NCBI GenBank assembly: GCA_017883345.1 | Contig: JADGNT010000453.1 | Location: 1 to 5,055 of the forward strand | DNA: 5,055 nucleotides | Source of the DNA: Candidatus Solibacter sp. | Lineage (GTDB): Bacteria > Acidobacteriota > Terriglobia > Bryobacterales > Bryobacteraceae | Direction: 5' to 3' | In this document: one piece after another, positions 1-5,055 of the stretch | How the letters are laid out: each line of letters opens with the position of its first letter | How positions within the stretch are numbered: position 1 is the first letter of the stretch | Made by a program: the position numbers and the translations under genes | The notes under the pieces: model-generated | The model's database searches: none | Told to the model about the DNA's origin: nothing | Seen by the model: only the letters and a program-made list of their open reading frames with translations

Positions 1-2381
1 TCGCAGAACTCGCTGAGCGGCAGATATTGCCCGTCGGGGGTGGCGATGAGCAGATTCTTGATGGCGTTTTCATCGCTGCGGTAGGGCTCCTGCATGCGCA
101 CCACCAGATCGAACTCGCGCTCGCCTTGAATCACTTTGCTGGCGGCGGCGCCGCCCATGGCGGTTTCCACCATGGTGTTGACGTCACTCACGTTCAAGCC
201 GTAGCGCGCCAGTTTGGCGCGGTCCGGGGTGATGGTCAGGCTGGGCTGTCCCAACTCCCGCACCACGGTAATTTGGGTGATGCCGGGAATCGTCCTGAGG
301 ATGTTCTTCACCTCTGTGGCTTTGTCTTCGAGGGTTTTGAGATCCTGGCCGAAGATCTTGACGGCGAGCGCGCTCTTGAGACCGGTTTCGGCCTCGTCCA
401 CGGCGTCTTCGGCGGGCTGGGTGTAATTGAAGATCACCCCTGGAAACGCGGCCAGCTTCTTCTGCACGGCCTCGATCAGTTGCGGCTTGGTGCGCAACGC
501 GCCGCTCCAGGACTTGTGGGAATACGGCTGCAAGCCGACAAAAAACTCGTTGTTGAAAAAGCCGATGGGATCGGTGCCGTCGTCGGGGCGGCCCAACTCG
601 TTGGCCACGGTGGTCACTTGCGGGAAGCTCAGCAGGATATTGCGGATCTGGGGAGAGAGCTTGGAGGCTTCCTCGAAGGAAATGGTGTAGGGCGTGGTGG
701 CGCGCACCCAGAGCGCGCCTTCGTCCAGGTGCGGCATGAATTCGCCGCCGATGAAGGGGATCAGCAGGAGCGAGCCGCCGAAGATGGCGAGGTTCAGTCC
801 CACGGTGACCAGGCGATTGCGCAGGCACCAGCCGAGGATGCGCCCGTATGCGCCGCGCACCCATTCATACAGCACCAGGCGCGGTTCGTGAACGTGCTTG
901 CGCAGGAAAAAGGAGCAGAGCACGGGCAAAAGCGTCAGCGCGCACAGCAGCGACCCGAACAGGGCGAAGGTCATGGTATCCGCCATGGGCTGGAACAAAC
1001 GCCCGGACGGTCCGGTGAGGACGTAGATGGGGAGATAGCCGGCGATGATCACGGCGACCGAAAAGAAGATGGGCCGCTCTACATCGCGCGCCGCGGCGCG
1101 GATGACATCCACCACGTGCAAGGTTTCTTCCTCGTGCCGCGCCGAGAGTTCGCGGAAGATGTTCTCCACCATGACCACCGCGCCATCCACGATGATGCCG
1201 AAATCGATGGCGCCGATGGAGAGCAGGTTGGCGGGGATATGGCGCCAATCCAGGCAGATGAAAGAGAACATCAGGGCAAACGGGATGGTGATGGCCACGA
1301 TCAGCGCGGTGCGCACGCTGAACAGGAAGACGCCGAGAATCACCAGCACCAGCAGCATGCCGGTCAGCAGATTGTTTTCCACCGTTTTGGTGGTTTCTTC
1401 GATCAGGCTCTGCCGGTCGTAGTAGGGCACCACCTTCACGTCGGGCGGCAGGACGTGTTCGTTCAACTCCTTCGTCATGGCCTCGACCTTCCGCAGAATC
1501 ACCTGCGCCTGCTCGCCCACGCGCATCAGGATGACGCCTTCCACGGCTTCATCCTGCTTCATGTAGCCGAACTGGCCGAGGCGCGGAGCGTGGCCGATTT
1601 CGACCTTGGCCACGTCTTTCACATACACGGGGATGTGGCCCTTCTGCTGCAGGACGATGTTGCCGATGTCCGCAGTGTCCTTGACCAGGCCGAGGCCGCG
1701 GATGTAATAGAACTGGCCGCCTTGGGAATAGAAGCCGCCGCCGGCGTTGGCGTTGTTGTTGCTCAACTGCTGCGTGACCTGCGGCACGGAAAGTCCGTAG
1801 GCGAAGAGCTTATTCGGGTCGAGCAGCACCTGATATTGCATGGTGGTGCCGCCAAAACCCGAATCGTCGGCCACGCCCTGAATGGAGCGGTAACGGCGTT
1901 CGACCACCCACTCTTCAATCACCTTCAAATCCTGCGGCGTGCGGTCCGAGCTTTGCAGCACGTAGCGGTAGATCAAGCCGCTCGGGCTGAAGAGCGGCGA
2001 GAGGCTGGGTGCCAACCCGGACGGCAATGCGGCGTTGCCGACACGTTCGAAGGCCTGCTCGCGCACGAAGTAAGGGTCCGCCCCATACTCGAAATTCATC
2101 TGCACGCTGGAGAGCCCGTAGAGCGAGATGGAGCGCAGCGCCTCCAGCTTGGGAATCCCGTTCATTTCGATTTCGATGGGGATGGTGACCAGGCGCTCGA
2201 TCTCTTCGGCGGCATGTCCGGGCCACTGCGTGATGATCACCACGTGGGTGGGCGAGAGATCCGGGTAAGCGTCGATGGGCAGCCTCTGGAACGACACCGC
2301 GCCCCAGATCATGAGCGCCAGCGAAGCGATCACAATCAGGAATCGCTGTTGCAGGGCGAAGGAGACAAGTTTCGCGATCAT
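1..2381 (-). CDS. czcA: Heavy-metal RND efflux pump, CzcA-like (C-terminal part outside window)
   Basis: Inner-membrane proton/cation antiporter of the heavy-metal efflux RND family, the pump of a tripartite exporter. The frame is open from ATG at 2381 to the window edge, 793 codons of a family that usually has about 1030-1080, so roughly a quarter is missing. Seen: a first membrane segment (about residues 14-31) followed by LPIDAYPDLSPTHV, typical of CzcA/CusA; periplasmic porter region with NNNANAGGG; membrane segments 2-6 at about 337-495; LDEG at 552-555 opening the second periplasmic half. Membrane segment 4 contains IDFGIIVDGAVVMVEN with D393, D399 and E406, the same spacing as the proton-relay residues D402, D408 and E415 of Cupriavidus CzcA. 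This indicates the divalent-cation class (Co/Zn/Cd/Ni) rather than the Cu/Ag CusA class; the exact metal is inferred only. The start lies 12 nt after the adaptor stop, with a weak AAGG at 2395-2392, suggesting translational coupling. Confidence 0.93.
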   Translation of the reverse strand, partial: MIAKLVSFALQQRFLIVIASLALMIWGAVSFQRLPIDAYPDLSPTHVVIITQWPGHAAEEIERLVTIPIEIEMNGIPKLEALRSISLYGLSSVQMNFEYGADPYFVREQAFERVGNAALPSGLAPSLSPLFSPSGLIYRYVLQSSDRTPQDLKVIEEWVVERRYRSIQGVADDSGFGGTTMQYQVLLDPNKLFAYGLSVPQVTQQLSNNNANAGGGFYSQGGQFYYIRGLGLVKDTADIGNIVLQQKGHIPVYVKDVAKVEIGHAPRLGQFGYMKQDEAVEGVILMRVGEQAQVILRKVEAMTKELNEHVLPPDVKVVPYYDRQSLIEETTKTVENNLLTGMLLVLVILGVFLFSVRTALIVAITIPFALMFSFICLDWRHIPANLLSIGAIDFGIIVDGAVVMVENIFRELSARHEEETLHVVDVIRAAARDVERPIFFSVAVIIAGYLPIYVLTGPSGRLFQPMADTMTFALFGSLLCALTLLPVLCSFFLRKHVHEPRLVLYEWVRGAYGRILGWCLRNRLVTVGLNLAIFGGSLLLIPFIGGEFMPHLDEGALWVRATTPYTISFEEASKLSPQIRNILLSFPQVTTVANELGRPDDGTDPIGFFNNEFFVGLQPYSHKSWSGALRTKPQLIEAVQKKLAAFPGVIFNYTQPAEDAVDEAETGLKSALAVKIFGQDLKTLEDKATEVKNILRTIPGITQITVVRELGQPSLTITPDRAKLARYGLNVSDVNTMVETAMGGAAASKVIQGEREFDLVVRMQEPYRSDENAIKNLLIATPDGQYLPLSEFC

Positions 2382-2393
2382 TCGATTGGCGCC

Positions 2394-3572
2394 TTATTGA
2401 ATGCTGCCGGCGAACTGCAGGAACAGGCCGCCATCGGAAACCACAATTTCCCCGACTTGCAGGCCGCTGGTAATGGCGATCAGCCCGTTCTGCTGGCCGG
2501 CGATCGCAACCTGGCGCTGAGCGAATTTTCCGGGCTCCATTTGCACGTAGACGATGGGCTCGTTCTTGTCGTCGCGCAGCACGGCGGAAACCGGCACCAC
2601 GACGGTGTTGCCTTGGGAGCCGGTGTGAATTACGGCATCGACGAACATGTCCTTTTTCAGAATGCCGCCGGGATTGCGCGTCACGATGCGCACGGGTGTA
2701 GTGCGCGTATTGGGATCGACGATCGACCCGATGTAGGAGACGGTTCCCTGAAAGGCGCGGCCCAGCGAAGGATTGGTTTCCTGGACGGAATCGCCAGAGC
2801 GCACGCTGGCCAGGTCGCGGTCGAAGACGTGCCCCTGCACCCAGACGGTGGAGACGTCGCTGACCAGGAAGCAGGCGGTCTGTCCCGCCTGAATCACCTG
2901 CCCGGGGGAGACCAGCTTTTGCACGATCACGCCGGAGATGGGCGAGCGCACGGCGATGTCGGTGGCGATGGCGGTGCCCTGCTTTTCGGCTTCGGCGATT
3001 TCTTGCGGGGTGATGCCGAAGATGCGCAGGGATTGCAGGCTGTTCTGCACGTCGGTCATGGCGTCGTTGAAATCGGCCTGGCTGCTCTCGTAATCCTTTT
3101 GCGCGACGGCGCCCTGGTCCAGCAACTCTTTGGTGCGGTCCACGATGCGTTTGTTGAGGGCTTCGCGGTTGCGCGCCTTGCGGTAGGCGGAGGTGGCGGC
3201 GGAGATATCGGGGCTGGAGACGTAGAGCAGCGGATCGCCTTGTTTGACGGCGGTCCCGGTGTCGACCAGGATGCGCGAGATGGGCCCGTTGACCTGCGTG
3301 ATGGCTTGCGTGGTGTGGTCGGCATCCCAATCGACCGTGCCGGTGGTGTGCACGGCGACGGCCCATGTGGTCTTGCCCACCACGGCGGTTTTGAGATGGC
3401 TCAACTGGTCTCTGGTGAGGGTGAACATCCCGGGTTGCTCGGCGCGCTCGGCCTCGGATTTGCTCTCCGGCTTGGGGAGCATGTGGCAGGCGGGCTGCGA
3501 GACGCCGAGCAGCAGGCCGAGAAATACCGGCGCTAGCGTTGGTTTACGAAAGCGCGAAGACTGTACGCGCAT
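2394..3572 (-). CDS. Periplasmic adaptor (membrane fusion) protein of heavy-metal RND efflux system, CzcB/CusB/HlyD family
   Basis: Links the RND pump to an outer-membrane channel and may hand metal to the pump. 392 residues, normal for the family. Seen in order: basic N-terminus and hydrophobic stretch (residues 11-24) ending in SQPAC with Cys29, so probably a lipoprotein, although the lipobox is imperfect (Gln at -3); first lipoyl half around 92-122 (GPISRILVDTGTAVKQGDPL); alpha-helical hairpin about 123-183; second lipoyl half about 206-236 (VRSPISGVIVQKLVSPGQ); beta-barrel about 242-318, including VDPNTRTTPVRI; membrane-proximal domain 319-392. The ATG at 3572 is preceded by AGGAGA (3587-3582) about 10 nt upstream, which supports this start. 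It lacks the His-rich N-terminal extension of classical CzcB. The family call is secure. CzcB is favoured over CusB only because the adjacent pump has a divalent-class motif. Confidence 0.93.
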   Translation of the reverse strand: MRVQSSRFRKPTLAPVFLGLLLGVSQPACHMLPKPESKSEAERAEQPGMFTLTRDQLSHLKTAVVGKTTWAVAVHTTGTVDWDADHTTQAITQVNGPISRILVDTGTAVKQGDPLLYVSSPDISAATSAYRKARNREALNKRIVDRTKELLDQGAVAQKDYESSQADFNDAMTDVQNSLQSLRIFGITPQEIAEAEKQGTAIATDIAVRSPISGVIVQKLVSPGQVIQAGQTACFLVSDVSTVWVQGHVFDRDLASVRSGDSVQETNPSLGRAFQGTVSYIGSIVDPNTRTTPVRIVTRNPGGILKKDMFVDAVIHTGSQGNTVVVPVSAVLRDDKNEPIVYVQMEPGKFAQRQVAIAGQQNGLIAITSGLQVGEIVVSDGGLFLQFAGSIQ

Positions 3573-3581
3573 GGCTAAGCT

Positions 3582-3587
3582 TCTCCT
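3582..3587 (-). promoter_or_regulatory. Ribosome binding site of the adaptor gene
   Basis: Read on the minus strand this is AGGAGA, ending about 9-10 nt before the ATG at 3572. It is the clearest Shine-Dalgarno match in the left block and fixes the adaptor start. Confidence 0.7.
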
Positions 3588-3606
3588 ATCTCAACGGCAA
3601 CTGGAT

Positions 3607-3632
3607 TCGCCAGCGCCGGCTGGCGCTGGCGA
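3607..3632. repeat. Perfect 11-bp inverted repeat (stem-loop) in the spacer between two efflux-operon genes
   Basis: TCGCCAGCGCC, a 4-nt loop (GGCT), then the exact reverse complement GGCGCTGGCGA. It sits between the stop of the small secreted protein (3654) and the adaptor ribosome binding site (3587). Eight of the eleven stem pairs are G:C, so it should fold strongly as RNA. No run of T follows on either strand, so it is not a standard intrinsic terminator. It could be an mRNA-stability element, a partial attenuator that lowers downstream expression, or a copy of a dispersed REP-like repeat. Only one copy is visible here. Confidence 0.6.
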
Positions 3633-3653
3633 AGGTGCATCGACGAGCCAGAG

Positions 3654-3941
3654 CTAGACCGCGGGCGGCGCGCGGGCGGGGCTGGCGGGAAGTTGGACGT
3701 CGTGGGCCGTTGCCACTTCGACGGCGGGGGTGAGCCAGACCACTTCAAATACGGGCGCGATCGCCGGCGAAGCGCTGGCTTCCAGAAACTGGAGCGGCCC
3801 GGCGTGGCAGCGGAGGCAGCAATGATCGGAGGCGTGGTGCGTTTCGGGCTCCGCAACCAGGGCGGCAAACTGCGCGACGCCCGTCACGCACAACAGCAGC
3901 ACGATAAACAGTGCTTTCCGGTGGCGGTGGAGGTGGCGCAT
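3654..3941 (-). CDS. Small secreted protein with CCLRCH motif, hypothetical
   Basis: I do not recognise a named family. The 95-residue product begins MRHLHRHRK, followed by a hydrophobic stretch (about residues 10-28, ALFIVLLLCVTGVAQFAALV), a good Sec signal peptide or single membrane anchor. Just after it comes a His/Cys-rich segment, HHASDHCCLRCH, able to bind a metal, then a Pro/Ala-rich tail ending RAPPAV. Small secreted proteins of this layout are often found at the head of metal-efflux operons, and the position fits. A metal-binding or sensing role in the periplasm is inference. A longer form from GTG at 3983 is possible, but its 14 extra residues precede a normal signal peptide, so the ATG at 3941 is preferred. 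No clear ribosome binding site is seen before either start. The stop is TAG at 3656-3654, 81 nt before the adaptor. Confidence 0.6.
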   Translation of the reverse strand: MRHLHRHRKALFIVLLLCVTGVAQFAALVAEPETHHASDHCCLRCHAGPLQFLEASASPAIAPVFEVVWLTPAVEVATAHDVQLPASPARAPPAV

Positions 3942-3958
3942 TATGGCAACGGGCAGAC

Positions 3959-3964
3959 AGTATA
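3959..3964 (-). promoter_or_regulatory. Possible -10 element for the efflux operon
   Basis: Minus-strand TATACT matches the sigma-70 -10 consensus at five of six positions and lies in an AT-rich patch upstream of the ATG at 3941. No convincing -35 lies 16-18 nt further upstream, and the resulting leader would be only about 10 nt, so this is a weak call. Confidence 0.25.
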
Positions 3965-4025
3965 TAAACGCGATCCGCAGCACTTAGGTTACCAGAATGA
4001 GGCAGCCAGTTGAAGGATATCGGGT

Positions 4026-4042
4026 GTTGACCATAGCTCAAC
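4026..4042. promoter_or_regulatory. Small inverted repeat GTTGA-N7-TCAAC in the divergent intergenic region
   Basis: Five-base arms with a 7-nt spacer sit between the divergent genes, followed at once by the palindrome AACGTT (4040-4045). The left arm contains TTGACC, a -35-like hexamer for the plus strand. Size and position suit an operator for a dimeric regulator. However, arms this short occur by chance, and no regulator gene is in the window. Confidence 0.2.
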
Positions 4043-4051
4043 GTTAAGCGA

Positions 4052-4738
4052 TTGTATTTATATGGACCGATTCACGGAACAACCCTACCCCACAAACCGG
4101 ATCGGCCGCGACGAAGACGGCTACCCCCCGAAGCATTCTACGCGACCGCCGAACCCTGCGAATCCTGCGGGGAGCAGACCTACCGGGGCCGCATCTGGAA
4201 CGCGGAGCACGAACTTTGGGTCGCCGTCGATTGCTCCTGTAATGTGCCGGACGTGCTGCCGTCCTGCCCAACTCGCTACGCGCTGGTGTGCGAGGCGGCG
4301 ACCATTAATCAGATGTGCCTGGCGCTCCGGGCCCACGAAGCCGCCCTCGTGGCTGCCACGCTGATTGCGACGAGCGCGTCGGAGTTCTTCACCCAGGACG
4401 TGGAGGATGCCGATTCCTTCGGGCGGAACATCGACACCGGCTCGCATACGCCAGGGACGCGGGAGGCGCAGGAGTACGTACGTGACCGCAAGGTGGAGGA
4501 GCTTCGCTCGAAACCGGCCGTCCCCGTGGAGCCCGATGCGGGCGTGAAGCCATGGAGAAACTTCGGCGAGATGCGCCGGGTGTTCGAGCAGATCCGGGAG
4601 CAGGTGGGAGAGACCCTCTATCGGGAGGAATTGGAACGGGCCGGCGTCCAGAACCCGGGTCAGTTCCAGTCGGCGAGCAGGGCGTTGGAATGCTACGGGC
4701 GGCTGGCGCGCATCGCCGCGCAGCCGGAGGTGGCCTGA
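4052..4738 (+). CDS. Hypothetical protein with zinc-ribbon-like cysteines and ERF-recombinase-like C-terminal segment; N-terminus probably frameshifted
   Basis: Not recognised as a whole. The open frame from TTG at 4052 gives 228 residues. Seen: Cys36 and Cys39 (CESCG), Cys61 and Cys63 (CSC) and Cys72, a spacing that suits a zinc ribbon; a mixed helical middle; a Pro-rich linker (about 153-167); and a final helical segment about 168-222 (WRNFGEMRRVFEQIREQVGE, then NPGQFQSASRALECYGRLAR). That segment reminds me of the short C-terminal domain of ERF-type phage single-strand annealing proteins, a resemblance from memory only. The first 25 residues in this frame are Arg/Pro-rich with poor third-position GC. 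A better N-terminus starts at ATG 4062 in the next frame (MDRFTEQPYPTNRIGRDEDG) and would join this frame at the C run 4124-4129 if one C were added. The stop overlaps the next start (TGATG), so the two genes are co-translated, which places this one in the same phage-like module. Confidence 0.6.
   Translation: MYLYGPIHGTTLPHKPDRPRRRRLPPEAFYATAEPCESCGEQTYRGRIWNAEHELWVAVDCSCNVPDVLPSCPTRYALVCEAATINQMCLALRAHEAALVAATLIATSASEFFTQDVEDADSFGRNIDTGSHTPGTREAQEYVRDRKVEELRSKPAVPVEPDAGVKPWRNFGEMRRVFEQIREQVGETLYREELERAGVQNPGQFQSASRALECYGRLARIAAQPEVA
4124..4129 (+). other. C6 homopolymer at a probable -1-base frameshift
   Basis: Upstream of this run the frame of ATG 4062 looks coding. Downstream the frame of 4052 looks coding. 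Seven Cs instead of six would join them as ...DEDGYPPEAFYATAEPCESC. This could be a sequencing or assembly error, a real inactivating deletion, or slippage. Confidence 0.5.
4726..4730 (+). promoter_or_regulatory. Ribosome binding site of the Gp157-like gene
   Basis: GGAGG lies 7 nt before the ATG at 4738, inside the end of the upstream gene. Together with the TGATG stop/start overlap it fixes the start and shows translational coupling. Confidence 0.75.
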
Positions 4739-5055
4739 TGGCGGCTCTGGCCGTAGTTCCTTCGCCCGCCGTAACGGCGGCGCCGCTGTATGTGATCGAG
4801 GATCACCTCGCGGCCCTGATCGAAACCGCCGAGCTGGTTTCCCCGGAGCAGGAGCAGGAGTTTCGGGCGGAGTTCCAAACCGCCCTGACCGCTGCCGTCG
4901 ACAAACGCGACCGGGTGGGCCAGTTCCTGGCGCATCTGGAGCAGCAGATCGACTTTGGGCGGCTTGGGTCAGGGCGTCCCTGCCAGCCACCGTCGTCCGC
5001 GAAGGAAAGCTGCTCTATGACACCCAGTGAAGCCCGCGCCAGGGAATCACGCGAA
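4738..5055 (+). CDS. Siphovirus Gp157-like protein, N-terminal part; frame runs off the window and looks rearranged after about residue 71
   Basis: The frame is open from ATG 4738 to the edge (106 codons, no stop). Residues about 15-71 (APLYVIEDHLAALIETAELV, then an acidic coiled-coil stretch ending FLAHLEQQIDF) resemble the N-terminal half of the phage Gp157 family. That family has a short LYE/LYxI start, a Glu-rich helix and a KAD/KRDRV...FL..LE repeat, and occurs beside phage recombination genes. Its molecular role is poorly known; it has been linked to phage resistance in Streptococcus. The family normally continues with a basic coiled coil (EIxRLxxRK). Here the text changes to GRLGSGRPCQPPSSAKESC, which is not family-like, so a frameshift or DNA junction near 4950 is likely. 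From codon 94 this frame coincides with a possible new gene start (5017). The Gp157 assignment is a memory-based match. Confidence 0.55.
   Translation, partial: MAALAVVPSPAVTAAPLYVIEDHLAALIETAELVSPEQEQEFRAEFQTALTAAVDKRDRVGQFLAHLEQQIDFGRLGSGRPCQPPSSAKESCSMTPSEARARESRE
4947..5030 (+). pseudogene. Possible C-terminal remnant of a minimal nucleotidyltransferase (MNT antitoxin)
   Basis: In the frame two bases on from the Gp157-like gene, codons from about 4947 read DRLWAAW..., then LPATVVREGKLLYDTQ and a TGA at 5028-5030. An xxREGxxLY(D/E) ending is characteristic of the C-terminus of MNT-domain nucleotidyltransferases of MNT/HEPN toxin-antitoxin pairs. Upstream of about 4947 the same frame reads GPVPGASGAA and loses coding character, and the catalytic GSxxxG...DxD motif is absent. 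If the call is right, only the tail of the gene remains. It is based on about 24 residues, so it is tentative. Confidence 0.35.
5017..5055 (+). CDS. Possible start of a HEPN-domain protein (rest outside window)
   Basis: ATG at 5017 follows AAGGA (5002-5006) by 10 nt and reads MTPSEARARESRE to the window edge. A start of this style, overlapping the end of an MNT frame by 14 nt, is common for the HEPN partner of MNT/HEPN pairs. Only 13 residues are visible and none is diagnostic. The same codons are also in frame with the Gp157-like gene, so they may be the tail of that protein instead. Confidence 0.3.
   Translation, partial: MTPSEARARESRE

Noticed and set aside
1915..3366. A 483-codon minus-strand frame
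   Set aside because: Arg/Ala/His-rich shadow in another frame over the adaptor and the 5' part of the pump gene.
27..3536. A 1169-codon open frame on the plus strand
   Set aside because: It lies antisense to the pump and adaptor, whose minus-strand frames carry clear family motifs. Its composition (Gly/His/Asp/Ala/Arg-rich, no domain) is that of a high-GC shadow frame.
3607..3632. Hairpin as an intrinsic terminator
   Set aside because: No T-run follows the stem on either strand.
3539..4013. Short plus-strand frames over the small secreted protein and spacer
   Set aside because: No ribosome sites or recognisable domains. The minus-strand frame has a signal peptide and the operon context.
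4121..4990. A 289-codon minus-strand frame
   Set aside because: It is antisense to the zinc-ribbon and Gp157-like genes. The plus strand has coupled start/stop and a good ribosome site; the minus frame shows only Arg/Pro/Gly-rich text.
1..5055. CRISPR array, tRNA, rRNA or insertion sequence
   Set aside because: No regularly spaced repeats, no tRNA-like cloverleaf signature, no transposase motif or flanking terminal repeats were seen by eye.

Overview
The window is GC-rich bacterial chromosomal DNA with two divergently oriented blocks. Wordings in the small secreted protein and in the Gp157-type gene remind me of soil Acidobacteria (Solibacter/Bryobacter-like). That is an impression from protein style, not a proof; the block functions do not depend on it.

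Left block, positions 1-3941, all on the minus strand. Read 5'->3' on that strand it holds a small secreted Cys/His-containing protein (3941-3654), an 81-nt spacer with a perfect 26-nt GC-rich hairpin, a periplasmic adaptor (membrane fusion) protein (3572-2394), and the first 793 codons of a heavy-metal RND efflux pump (2381 to the window edge). The pump carries the D-F-G-x3-D-G...E-N transmembrane motif of the divalent-cation (CzcA-like) class. Adaptor and pump are 12 nt apart and surely one operon. They would form the inner-membrane and periplasmic parts of a tripartite Co/Zn/Cd/Ni-type exporter. The outer-membrane channel gene is not in the window.

Middle, positions 3942-4061: a short, relatively AT-rich divergent intergenic region with weak promoter-like elements and a small GTTGA-N7-TCAAC inverted repeat.

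Right block, positions 4052-5055, plus strand. It has an unrecognised protein with a zinc-ribbon-like cysteine cluster and a C-terminal helical segment reminiscent of the tail of ERF-type phage recombinases. This is translationally coupled (TGATG) to a gene whose N-terminus resembles the siphophage Gp157 family. Two oddities stand out. The first gene appears to carry a one-base loss in a C6 run near its start. The Gp157-like reading frame loses its family character near 4950, where another frame begins to look like the C-terminal tail of a minimal nucleotidyltransferase (MNT), followed by a possible HEPN-protein start at 5017. The right block therefore looks like a phage-derived recombination-gene remnant joined to an MNT/HEPN toxin-antitoxin pair, cut off by the window edge.
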